Source of the DNA: Folioceros fuciformis
Taxonomy: Eukaryota; Anthocerotophyta; Anthocerotopsida; Anthocerotales
DNA length: 22,172 nt
Assembly: GCA_049999805.1 (NCBI GenBank)
Contig: JBNGIO010003076.1
Span: 1 to 22,172 of the forward strand
Reading direction: 5' to 3'
Part shown: in pieces, positions 9,942 to 20,700 of the stretch
How the letters are laid out: each line of letters starts with the position of its first letter
Numbering within the stretch: the first letter of the stretch is position 1
Translations under genes and position numbers: made by a program
The notes under the pieces: generated by a model
What the model was told of the DNA's origin: nothing
The model's database searches: none
What the model saw: the letters and a program-made list of their open reading frames with translations, nothing else

Positions 9942-12900
9942 ATGGACCTGTCGTTGGTCTTCAAGGCTAGGATAGGTGAGATCGTGAGCCAGGGTTCTGC
10001 GATGCGTTGAGCACCCCCGGTTTCGGTTGTGCTGGAGTGGACTTTGTCTTGCTGGGTCAATTTGTGGTGTTGTGTTGCCTGCTTGCCTCATCTTGCGTGT
10101 TTCCTGGGATCGCAGCCATCCAGGCAGCAGCTGCCAAGGCGGAGCGTGTGCTGACGGAGATCAAGGCGGATTTAAAAGCGGAGCTATCTCGGCCTCTGAG
10201 CCCTTTGAGCCCCAACTATCCCACGCTCTTCCGAGGTAACTTAGCGCATGGGCCTTGCCATGGCTGCAGAACGATGATGTGACTGGTTCACTGTAGGGTA
10301 GGCCATAATTTGCAGCAGGAATGTCGGGGCAGCTGATCTGAGCCACCCAAGGCTCTTTGTCTGTGAGGTGACTCGAGTTCCCAAAGGAAGGCGTGAAATT
10401 TGGTCTTGCGCGCCTGTTCGTGACCTACGTGCTGTGGCTTGTGGCCGCTTTGCGCGTTCTGCAGGGTCGGATCCTGTCGGTGACTTGCCCTGGGTCGGTA
10501 AAAATGAGCATGAGAAGCAGCATGAGGCTGAGCTGCGTGTTCGAATACTGGAAATTGCCGAGGTTAGAGCAGCCGTCGACCCGCTCCTCCTGTTCATGGA
10601 CGTGACGACAGGGCATGTGTTGAGCTCTTTGTTACCGCTCCCTGTTTTGCTTGCTCCATTTGTGGTCCTGAACGGGCGTGCAGCGGCCGGAAGAGTATCT
10701 GCTCAAGGACTATGGCGAAGTTGTGGACGTGCGTGCAGACATGCAATCTGCTGGAGCCATTCTCGAGGTGATCTCTGGCCCCGCTGAGCGCCATACTGTA
10801 TAACTGGAAGAACTATGTGGTGGTCGTAGGTTGGCCCTTTTTCGAGCTTCTTCCACGTTTGTACTGACTCCCTTGTCACAACTTGTGTTGTGCTGTGCTG
10901 TGCTGTGCTGTGCTGCCAGTATGATGAAAACTTACGTAATTTGAGGTTCCAATATGTACCCAAGAAGATGAAAGAGCAAGAGTTCTGGAGACGTTACTTT
11001 ATTGCTGTGAAGCACATTAAGCAGGAAGTCTACGACATGGATTGCGAGACGGGTCCAGATGCCACCGTCTCAAATGTCGACCAGAGAACTGGTCAAGAGC
11101 CTTCTGATGCGGAACCAGACGTGAGTGTGGTGACGTAGTTTTACCTGATGGCTGGCTCGCGCATGATGTCTGTTCCCCATTCTGGTGGTTGCAAGGGGCT
11201 CTATGACTTACTGTGGAGACTTTTATACCTGCCGGTTTCAGAGCCCTAAGAAGGATCCTGCAGAAGAAGAAGCTTATAAGAAGGCGTTCTCTGTGACAGC
11301 TATCCCTCCTTCTATGATTGTTCGGAGGCTGGCATCAGCTATTGAGTGCGTACATTTTCTTGTAGTTCTGAATTTTTCAGCTCTAGTATTCGACCGTAGG
11401 GAGGAGTGTCAACTCGCATGTGTTTTTATTAGTTATCTTCCATTACGTTTCTGCACATGCAGGACTGGAAAGACGGTCAAGAGCATGCAAGAACTGGCGA
11501 CGCTGGGAAGGACAGGAAAGGACGCTTCTCAAAGTGGAGACTGGTCAAGTTTGATGGCCGGCTTTAGAAAACCCAAAACCAAGCTGGGAGTTGCCGGCGA
11601 GTATAACTCTCTGCTCTGGTCTCTATGTGAAGCAGGTTGGCTCAGTCGTTCTGGTTTTTCTTTTTCTTGTATGTTCCCTGCCCATGTTTAACAAAGGTAG
11701 CTCAGATGGGGTGAACTTGGGAGAATGATTCTATTCCTACAGATACGCAGTACGAGGAAAAGGTCGTGACTCGTGATTCAAGACCAAGACTTGCAGAGGA
11801 AATCCATGGGGCTCCTCCAGAAAGTTTTGTTGCTCAGCTTGCAGAAATTATGGCTGGAATCAAAACTGAGCAGAAAATGGCAGAGTTCTGGCTAGAAGTG
11901 GTCAAGGAGGTCCGTGCCACACCTTTTAGGGTTGTATGTTATGGCTACCAGGCAGCGTCCTGAGATTGAAGTACTCAAAGTGATGTGCAGCTAAGGCGAC
12001 GCTGGGAAGAAGGATTGCCAATTTCACGCATGCCTGTGGACAGAGATCCAAATCTGCACTACTGTCTGCTCCATCAACAACTTCAACTTATTAACTGCTG
12101 TATTGCAAGGCGCCAGCGGAGGGCTGAGACTCTGGACGCCTTGCGGTCACTTCGTGACTCCCAATTCGGCATGGAATTACGTCTGGCGGATCAGGATCCA
12201 TCTCTAGAAACAGAGTCTGTTGCGAGGGATCACACAAACGTCTCTCCCCCTCCAGTGCCGGCACTCTATGCAAGGCTCAAAACTGGCGAACTTGTCCTGA
12301 GGCTTGGTATTGATAAACCAGCTGGTGATCTTAGAATGCTTGAAACAAAGGAGCTTGTGTATTCTCCCATCACTCAGGTAAAGAATCATAGCGCAATAGA
12401 GCCGAGTTCACGCCCTATTTTATGTTTCCCCTGTGGTTTGCTTTGATTAACTTATTTGGTGGGTAATTCGTCCAATTTTGTAGGAAGCTGCTGTACTCAC
12501 AGAGGACTTGCTTAGAGAGACAGAGGAACTTGTTTTGAGAACAAGAAGGTTTGTCCGGCAGTGACCCAAATCTAGTTAGCATGGAGGTCGTGTAGCGCTG
12601 CATCCCTATAGACCCGGCACAACTCTGCTCTAATCATCACCGATTTGCAAATGTGCGCAGTGTTGGTGCAGGTTGTTCTCAGCTTTTCTCAGACATGCAA
12701 GCATTTCAGGTATGGGGGCATCTGTCACTTTGACTTTGTTTATCAGTACAATGTTGCAGTCATGACGCCGTGTTGGAAATATCAGTCATGCTTTGACTTT
12801 TTGAGTTCATTTGATTTTATAGGCAGCCAATCCCGGTTGCATTTTGGAGGATTTTGTGCGTTGGTATTCTCCTCTGGATTGGCGAGAGGAGCCTGGGTCT

Positions 12901-13910
12901 GGTATTGCCCATGGTTGTGAAGGTGGAGATAAGTTTGCAGTGCGAGGCTACCTTAGTGCGAGGATGCAATGTCAAGGTAGAGATACTCGTCTGGAAAGCG
13001 GTTGGCTTCACGTGGATATGTTCAATTAACCAGACGTAATCCCCCTTGCATGCTATGTTCAGGGAATTTGTGGCAGGAGTTGTGGGCGTCGGCAAGGCCG
13101 ATCCCTGCTGTCGAGCAAGCACCTCTCTTTGATGAAGAACTTGAAGGGTATTATATTGTTGTTGGGTAGGGTTTTTTGATAGCTTAGTCTCTCCAATTGT
13201 ATCTTCCCCGTTGGTCAGGAAAGAGCTGACAGAGACACTGGCCTTGCAGAGAAGGTGCCTTGGATTTCCTGGCCGATGTTGCCCCATCAGATCTTTTCGA
13301 ACAACTTTTCACTGCAGCGGTATGGTGTCTTGCCTCTCCGTTGATCGGGTTTTATCCAAAACGTTCTTTGATTGTGGGAGCTGACACTTAATGCTGGGTT
13401 TTGCGTCAGTTGAGTGCTGGTTTTGCAATTGCCGAGGCTTCACCGAGTGCGAAGCGGGAGCCTCTGTCCAGGTGCTTAAGGCAGTGCACGGAGTACATCA
13501 TGTCGACCTGTGGCAGAGGAATGAGTGCCCAAAAGTTGGAGCATCTGTGTGAGGTAAGGGGGTTCACACCGGTGACCAGAATGTTTTTTGCTCAGAATGA
13601 TAGATCATTTACCTGGGTTTTCTGGCAGGCGTATGAGGTGATGCAAACTGCCATGCAATTGCCACCAGAAGATCTGGTGGATTGGAAAGAATCTGAGCGA
13701 AGCGACGGTTCGGGTGACTGCAGCCCAGAATATGCCAACGATAGCCCGAAAGCCATTTTGAGGCGTCAGATGTTCAAAGGTGATTCTGGAAACATATTCA
13801 CCAGGCTCTTCGAGGGCAGGACTACGCTGTTCGACAAGATTCCGAGCCGAAGGCCATTTCCTGAGGAAAAACGGCCTTCCCCGCCAGAAGGAGACTGGAC
13901 CATGGTATGA
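9942..13910 (+). CDS. RAB3GAP1-like protein with N-terminal BSD-like region
   Basis: Sixteen phase-compatible exons: 9942-9975, 10116-10235, 10465-10562, 10684-10767, 10920-11120, 11242-11345, 11463-11635, 11743-11909, 11991-12377, 12484-12548, 12661-12709, 12823-12976, 13063-13147, 13250-13319, 13410-13553, 13629-13910; 738 aa. The C-terminal two thirds is the catalytic subunit of Rab3GAP: LHGAPPESFV-like EIHGAPPESFV, LLHQQLQLINCC, LTEDLLRETEELVLRT, DMQAFQAANPGCILEDFVRW (Arg507 probably equals the catalytic Arg728 of human RAB3GAP1), YLSARM, GNLWQELW, PLFDEEL, then the plant-type end DWTMV. In animals this subunit acts with RAB3GAP2 as a Rab3 GAP and Rab18 GEF. The N-terminus has an amphipathic AIQAAAAKAERVLTEIKADL, and residues 113-151 contain a BSD-like LRFQYVPKKM...EFWRRYF. 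One gene or two is unresolved at 11120-11242, where an in-frame ATG (11203) precedes exon 6. Confidence 0.85.
10891..10915 (+). repeat. (TGCTG)5 microsatellite at a 3' splice site
   Basis: Five perfect TGCTG units end 2 bases before the CCAG acceptor at 10916-10919 of the exon carrying the BSD-like motif. The repeat replaces the usual pyrimidine tract. The upstream TTGTGT continues a similar pattern. Confidence 0.85.
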
Positions 13911-15051
13911 GATACGGTAGCCTTTACCGCCTTGCTAACCAACTGTACATATAGCCCCAGTTCACTGGATGGAGTATTTGAAGATAAGTCTCTGCTGGAG
14001 CGTTCCGACAACGGGATGCTCTTGAGCCTCATGGTACTCATCTCCCTTTGTCTGTGACATCCGGGGAGCCGTGCATAGCATGGGGCATTACTTGAACAAG
14101 AAGTCAATTTGTTGGAGAGGGGTCGGGTATGTGACATCCGACTCCTTTAAGCGACAAGATCAGGCCGCATCCAACAGGTGCAACTTGGAGGAACAATCTC
14201 TGCGAACTTGTGACACCGCGCGTGCCCTTGTTTGCAAAGTCTTTCTTCCTTTGTAACTCTTTGTGATGTCGGTGAATCGCTGGATTCTAGTGAAATTATC
14301 TAGTGGATTCCTTAGCGTGTGAAAGGGGTCTCCAATGTATTTGCTATGGCGTCTGCGGACACTGTAAGCTACAAATAACCATCTAGACAAAGTGGCTTAG
14401 CACTTTGGAGAGTCTATAATTCCTAGCGTATCCTCCTTTGCCATTGCGTTCAGAAACAGCCGCGTGGCAGGCCTTCCAGCCCTTCTCTCTCCCCTTCAAC
14501 TTACTCTCTCTCATTTCCTGCATCCAAGCAGGATCCTATTTCGGAGCTTGTGCCTGCTTCCAACTTGAGCTGGGTTGAGGCTGTTGAGGCACCAAAAATT
14601 GAGTCACGTGCTTGACAATTCGTAGTCGTGTTGCCGAGTCTGCTGCTCGCGTCCATGCTGCGATAAGATTGTTGGTTGGTGTAAATTTGTTGAAGAGCCC
14701 AGCCCTCAGTTCTGCTAAGATCTGCCTCTTGCCTGCAGCGCCGAAGCCCAAAGACAAGCCCGCAGGCGGACAGGTAGAGCGTGCTCAGTCGAAGCTGAAG
14801 GAAACTCTTTGGCAGAATTGTGGGGGCGACAAGAAACACAAGTTTCCAGCCGCTGGGCGTGTGGAGTATGTGCTGGTTGTGTATCCTGGTGGAGGCACTG
14901 TTCTAGGTTATTTTGAGCAACCGAGGAATCCAACCATTTGAAGGTCCGGTCTCCCGGCCCATGTATTAATATTTCGGTGAACTTGGAAGAGGAAGGAAGG
15001 ATGACGCACCCACGCCTGCCTGCTTACATTGTTGTATGCTGTCACATGTAG
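13911..15051. other. RAB3GAP-cysteine oxidase intergenic region
   Basis: This stretch contains the RAB3GAP 3' UTR and the promoter of the next gene. Two short open pieces look slightly coding-like. At 14530-14612, after an AG, there is DPISELVPASNLSWVEAVEA and on to a stop. At 14737-14870, after CTGCAG, there is APKPKDKPAGGQVERAQSKL and further charged sequence. Neither joins the neighbouring genes in an obvious phase, and I recognise no family. They could be 5' leader exons of the cysteine oxidase or chance. Confidence 0.4.
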
Positions 15052-16367
15052 ATGAACCTGTTGGGGCGGATCAAGTCTCACTGCTGGGTGGGCAGCGAGA
15101 ACAATCCATGCGCTGCGCTTGTGCACAGACGCGTGGTCGCCGGCAAGACCCTGTGTTCCACCCAGGCATTCGAGAATCATAGAAAGAGCATGGTGCCTGT
15201 GCAGCAGCTGTATGAAGTTTGCAAGGCCACATTCCCTCTTTCCACCGCCCCCTCCTCCTCTCTGCCCTCGTTGCAGCAAGTACGACGGGTTCTAGGTGAG
15301 GTAGCGTCTTCCTTTCCCCTTCTGCTCGTCTGTGGCGAGTCAGTTGATTGTGGTGGGAATGCTGACGCTGCGTCGGGGTGTTCTTCTGCAGAGGGTGTAA
15401 CTCCCACGGATGTTGGCCTGGACGCAGAGAATGCCGGGGAACAGGATCGTGGGTTCGGTTTCTTTGGGCTCAACGGTCGACGGGCCCGGCACTCGGCGGC
15501 ATCTCCTCGATGGGCACCTCCCATCTCGTACCTTCATCTGTATGAAAACGAGGACTTCTCGGTAAGCTTTTCGTCCAGCCTGACGTCGCCATGCCATCCT
15601 GAGGCAGGGGAGTGAGTAACCTGGGGATGGATGATGGCTGTGCAGATGGGCATCTTCTGCCTACCCACATCAGCAGTTATCCCTCTGCACAATCATCCGG
15701 GGATGACTGTGCTGAGCAAACTTCTGTACGGCTCCCTGCACATTCGTGCGTATGACTGGGCAAACCTCGATGACGAGAAGCTCAATGCCGACTCATCACA
15801 ACGTAAGCTCTGCTGTTTCCAGTCCCGGGCCTGAGCAAAACCCATCACTGCTGCCTGCTGGCTGCTTTATATCCTGAGCTGCCTCTCTCTTGATCATGGT
15901 GCAGGAAGATTAGCAAACCTGGCCGTGGACAAGGTGCTGTCGGCCCCTTGCGACGTCGCGGTACTGTTCCCCAACAGCGGCAACATTCATGCCTTCACAG
16001 CCATCACTCCCTGTGCTGTCCTAGACGTTCTAGCGCCTCCCTATTCCATAGAAAAAGGACGGCATTGCACATACTACAGGGAAACTCCAAACACACCCGG
16101 AACTCGGTCTGGTAAGCCTTCCATCGTGCTCTGCCTCTGCCCTCCACCCCCACCACCACAACACCGAACTCTCTCGAAACTCATCCGTCGTATGATTGGG
16201 CAGCCTTCTCAGGAAGAAGAGGAGCAGGGTCTCCGTCTCGAGGGCTAGATGAAGGGGATATTGACATGGACACGACCCGCGCATGGCTACGAGAGTACCA
16301 ACCTCCGGACGACTTCGTGGTCCAAAGAGGCACTTACAGGGGGCCCAGAGTGGTACCTCATCCGTGA
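15052..16367 (+). CDS. PCO: Plant cysteine oxidase (PCO/ADO family thiol dioxygenase)
   Basis: Five exons: 15052-15295, 15392-15561, 15646-15802, 15905-16111, 16213-16367; 310 aa. PCOs use O2 to oxidise N-terminal Cys to the sulfinate, starting Arg/N-degron decay of targets such as group VII ERFs in flowering plants. They therefore act as oxygen sensors in the cytosol and nucleus. Fe ligands are visible as His153 and His155 ([20 protein letters not shown]) and His219 (GNIHAF). Asp231, Tyr237 and Cys245 also align with AtPCO4 Asp176, Tyr182 and Cys190 at a constant offset of 55. The ending [10 protein letters not shown]...YRGP is typical. The start is uncertain. The first ATG, 15052, directly follows an in-frame TAG and adds 46 residues of unconvincing sequence. 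Met47 (15190, [12 protein letters not shown]) matches short PCO4/5-type starts. An insert rich in Gly, Arg and Ser precedes the last conserved block. Confidence 0.92.
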
Positions 16368-16530
16368 CTCGCACCTGAGTCTCGGTCACATGATTGATAC
16401 CAAGGAGTAGACGTGACTCGCACCACAGTCTTAGCTGGGTCAGAGTCGCTCACATGGTAACAAGAAGTAGACATGACTCCCACCACAGCCTCGGCTTGGT
16501 CAGAGTCACTCACATGGTTCCGAGGAGTAG
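16363..16530 (+). repeat. 60-bp tandem repeat starting at the PCO stop codon
   Basis: Units at 16411-16470 and 16471-16530 are 60 bp each and share TGACTC.CACCACAG, GGTCAGAGTC.CTCACATGGT and GTAGA. A first, shorter unit (16363-16410, about 12 bp missing in the middle) begins with CGTGACTCGCACC. This includes the PCO stop codon TGA at 16365-16367. Confidence 0.8.
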
Positions 16531-17768
16531 ATCATGTAGAGCAGGACGGCAGCAATGACGAGGCTCCGGTGATTAGGGTAGGGATTTCCCTCCTCCCTCT
16601 CAAAGCATTCATACATCCTGCCAAGCTAGTGCGTGCCGTCAATCCCTGTCGATGTCGATCGTGTAGAAGTCGGTAGGCAGGAAAAAGGAAAGGGCTGCCG
16701 GGAGCGTGCTGAGGCGGAAGACAGTGGACAAACGGTCACAGGAGGGCGGGAGGACGTGGCCCCGCCCAGCGCCACTTCATTCCAAGTTCAAATGGTGGCT
16801 TGCGAGGCTCGGCAAAGTACTCCCTCCCCAAACAGCAGCATTCGCGAATGGCCCACAAAGCTAAAGTTGCACTTGTCACTGGCTCGGGAGTGCGAGCTGC
16901 TTGCTGATTCGAGCTCCAAGTGAATTCTCGCGATTTTAGCGCAACACCATCTCGATCCCGCTCCTTCCCATCTCACCGGGACCAGCGGACCCATCAACTG
17001 TCCATCCGCCAGGGCCCCACATATCTGCTCTGCAAGGCGCGGGACTGGGCTCGGTAATATAATCTTTCCTTGCCCGCCACGCCCAAAATGCTATTGCTTT
17101 CCTCGGGCCTGAGCCTGGCGTTTGTGTAGCATTCCAGCCCAGGGCTGCCGAGTCTTACATCCATATGTTGTCTTGCATGGGCTACACAGCAGGAGCGTGA
17201 GCCTGAGCCTGAGCAGGTTGGAGCCGCTTGATTCACCGGTCTTGGCTTGCATCCGCCACTGTGCGGTGGGTTTGGTGAGTGGCTTGGTGCGCTACTTCCT
17301 TGCTCCGAGCCGGGCAATGTCTGGGCCTCCTCCTGTGTGACGTGAGTCGAGGCACTGCTCAGGATGCCTGGAGCTACGCCGCGTTAGGGCTGCCTGCCCT
17401 TCTCTCCTCCGCTCTGCTGCGTCTCTGCTTGCGGATTCCCGGCCTGCAGCTGTTCAATTCCGAGCCCACGTGTGAAGGGGTGTTGAATCTGGTGGGACTG
17501 GGCGGAATGGGTGGCATGGAATTTTGAATTGGGTCGTGTGGTGGTCGTGTGCTCCTGGTGGGATCTCAATTTTGCCGCAGCTAGCTGGTTGCGCTCCCCG
17601 AGGGTTCAAGCTGCCGTATGCTGAGGGTCCTGTCCGTGGGCTTCCCTTTGCAGGGATTGAGTGTGGAAGTAGCGTAGCAGGAGGAGGAGTAGGAGCAGGG
17701 GACCGTGTGGCAGCCGGTGCCTCGTGCAGGTTGAATCTTGGGGTGGTGTGTGGCAAGTTCCTACCGCC
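16531..17768. promoter_or_regulatory. Intergenic region and probable DRP3 promoter/leader
   Basis: This 1.2-kb stretch has no recognisable gene. GC content is fairly high towards 17768. The short purine-rich run GGAGGAGGAGTAGGAGCAGGG (17680-17700) and a small GAGCCT repeat (17199-17213) are the only local patterns I see. It must contain the start region of the dynamin gene, perhaps with a leader intron, but no promoter element can be assigned. Confidence 0.4.
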
Positions 17769-20700
17769 ATGGCGAGCGTTCCTGTAGTGTCGACTCCTCC
17801 ACCCACGGCGCCGGGGTCCCCAGCGGCAGTACCTCCTCCTTCACCCAGCCCTGCCTCCACCACATTCTTGGGCCAGTCCGTCATTCCCCTCGTCAACAAG
17901 CTCCAAGATATATTTGCCCAGCTAGGGAGTGCGTCTACCATCGACCTCCCCCAAGTTGCTGTGGTTGGAAGCCAGAGTTGTGGCAAGTCGAGCGTGCTGG
18001 AGGCACTGGTTGGGCGGGATTTTCTTCCTAGGGGTCAGGATATTTGCACCCGTCGGCCTCTCGTGCTGCAGCTTGTTCAGACCGTCCGAAGGTCTGAGGA
18101 CCGTGGCGAGGTGGTGGAATGGGGAGAATTCTTGCATATTCCCGGCAGGAGGTTTACTGACTTCAGCCTGATCCGCAAGGAAATTCAGGTGCGTTGTGTA
18201 TTGTGTGGTCGTACTCCTGTCGCCATAATTATGGTCCTCTTCCCTTTTCTACGTGACGGACGCACCTCTCACGCTTTGTTGTTCGCTTCTATAGGCTGAG
18301 ACAGAGCGGGAGCTTGGGTCAAATAAGGGGATTTCAGAGAAACAGATCCGTCTCAAGATATTTTCGCCCAGTGTTTTGAATATCACCCTAGTTGACTTGC
18401 CAGGGATAACTAAGGTTCCTGTCGGGGATCAGCCCAATGATATTGAAGCTCGAGTAAGGACCATGATTCTCAATTACATCAAGCACGAGACATGTATTAT
18501 CCTTGCAGTCTCGCCTGCAAATGCTGACCTTGCTAACTCGGATGCACTTCAAATGGCAAGAATGGCTGATCCTGACGGTATTTTTCCGAGCTTATTGCCC
18601 TTCCCAGTTCTAGTTGCTCTTGGTCTTCATCCACTCTTGCACCTGGAATGTATGTAGATTTGGATTGATTCCGTATTGACAACGTTGCCTTCTTACCTGT
18701 TTATCTGCTTCTGACAGGATCACGTACTATTGGTGTCATTACTAAGGTATCTCCCAATCCGTGTGTCACTTCCTCCTCCCTGGTCCCTGGCCGTACTTTC
18801 TTTGGATGGTGTGTACCAAGTCCTCCATGGTTCTGATCAGTTTTCGGTTTCCGCTGGGCAGTTAGATATTATGGATAGGGGAACAGACGCTCGCAACTTC
18901 CTATTAGGGAATGTTGTCCCTCTCAAGCTTGGGTACGTTGGCGTTGTTAACCGCAGTCAGGAAGTAAGTGTGGACCTGGAGACCCTTCTTACTTGTTCCA
19001 ATTGCAGTCGATTATTATGTGTAAGCATTTCCCAACTATTCTTATGAGTTTGAAATCGCTCTCAGGACATTACAGCCAACAAAAGCATCAGGGACGCTCT
19101 CAATTATGAAGAAACCTTCTTTCGAACACGTCCAGTGCGTCTTCGATGGCACATGTTTAGTTGGGTGCTGAGGATTTTAATAGCTGTCTAGGGCCTCGTT
19201 TAAGTGTCTTCAACAAGGATGGTTGATTGTTTCAGGTGTATCACAACTTGTCAGACAGATGTGGGATTCCTCAATTGGCAAAGAAGTTGAACACGGTTGG
19301 TGCTAGACTTTCCCAACTCAGTTTTGGTGTCTTGTGCTTAGCATTTTTTTTTCCTTATGTCCCTGAAGACCATCATATGTCTGAGGCTGCCTCTTCCTCT
19401 TCCCTGCCTCCCAGATTTTGGTACAGCACATTCGTGCAATCTTACCAGACTTAAAGGCCCGAATAAGCACACAGATGGTCACTCTGCAAAAAGAACTTGC
19501 CAGCTATGGGGAGCTAACGGAATCTAAGGTACGAAATCATCTTTTGCTCTAAAACAGTGTTAGGTTCTCCTAGGTGTTGGGGATTTATGGCTTCTCCTCT
19601 TTGCATCTTTGCAGTCAGGGCAAGGAGCACTATTGTTAAACATTCTCACAAAGTACTCTCAAGGTAGTTCTGGTCACCTGTTTACATCATGCTGCCTTGG
19701 CTGCTTGTCACCGTGATCATGCTGAAGCGTGTCTTTCAGGGTTTGCATCAATCGTCGATGGCAAGAACGAGGAGATGTCAACATCAGAATTGTCGGGGGG
19801 TGCCCGTATTCACTACATATTCCAAGCTATTTTTGTTAAAAGTCTCGAGGTAATCCTCATGTAGCAGCAATTTGAGAGACTCTTTCCTGTGGTGACGCGT
19901 GTCAGCACTCTGCATTTGCCGTTCCTCTGGGTGGCTGCCTGACATTTCTTGTTTAAGCAGGAGGTGGATCCTTGTGATGATTTGACTGATGAGGACATAC
20001 GAACAGCAATTCAAAATGCAACTGGCCCAAAAAATGTCCTTTTTGTCCCAGAGGTCAGAGTGGGTAGCATATGTGAAGTGCAGTCATCCTAAGGAAGTTT
20101 CTGAGATCTTTAAGGCTATTCACACCAGTTGCTTCTTTCTGTGTGACGCAGGTTCCATTTGAAGTGTTGGTGCGTAGGCAGATTGCTCGCTTGCTAGAGC
20201 CAAGCCTACAGTGTGCACGTTTCATTTATGATGAGCTTGTGAAGGTATGTCCTAACATAGCTATCCGCATTTCAGTGCTCCTGCATCATATTTCATCTCT
20301 GGTGTCTTAGTGTTTTGTATTGGAAGTCCCTCTGTAGATTTCACACCGCTCTGAGACCTACGAATTACAAAGGTTTCCTGTGTTGCGCCGGCGCATTGAA
20401 GAAGTGGTTGCCAACTTTTTACGAGAAGGCCTGGCTCCTGCGGAGACCATGATAGGGCATCTGATTGAGATGGAGGTAAATGATCAAGGCTGATAAGAAT
20501 GGAATGGTCGAATTGGATTTTTGATGTGCGGTTAAAGATTGAGCAGCTTTTCAGTGACACAAGGTATCGTTGACTTGGTTTACAGATGGATTACATCAAC
20601 ACGTCACATCCTGGATTTGTTGGAGGTAGTAAAGCTGTGGAGGTTGCGCTGCAGCAACAACGTGGTGCTAAGGTCTCACCTCCTAACATAAAATCTAAGG

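Noticed and set aside
11463-11575. Alternative frame QDWKDGQEHARTGDAG in RAB3GAP exon 7
   Set aside because: It stops at 11570 or so, while the phase set by the previous exon gives ETGKTVKSMQELATL, which fits the family and remains open to the next donor.
13905-14032. Alternative last exon of the RAB3GAP1 gene (ATG followed by GTATGA as donor, ATAG acceptor at 13954)
   Set aside because: In the required phase it ends after nine codons, and the direct ending DWTMV matches the plant family. The coding-like frame SLDGVFEDKSLLERS is out of phase with it.
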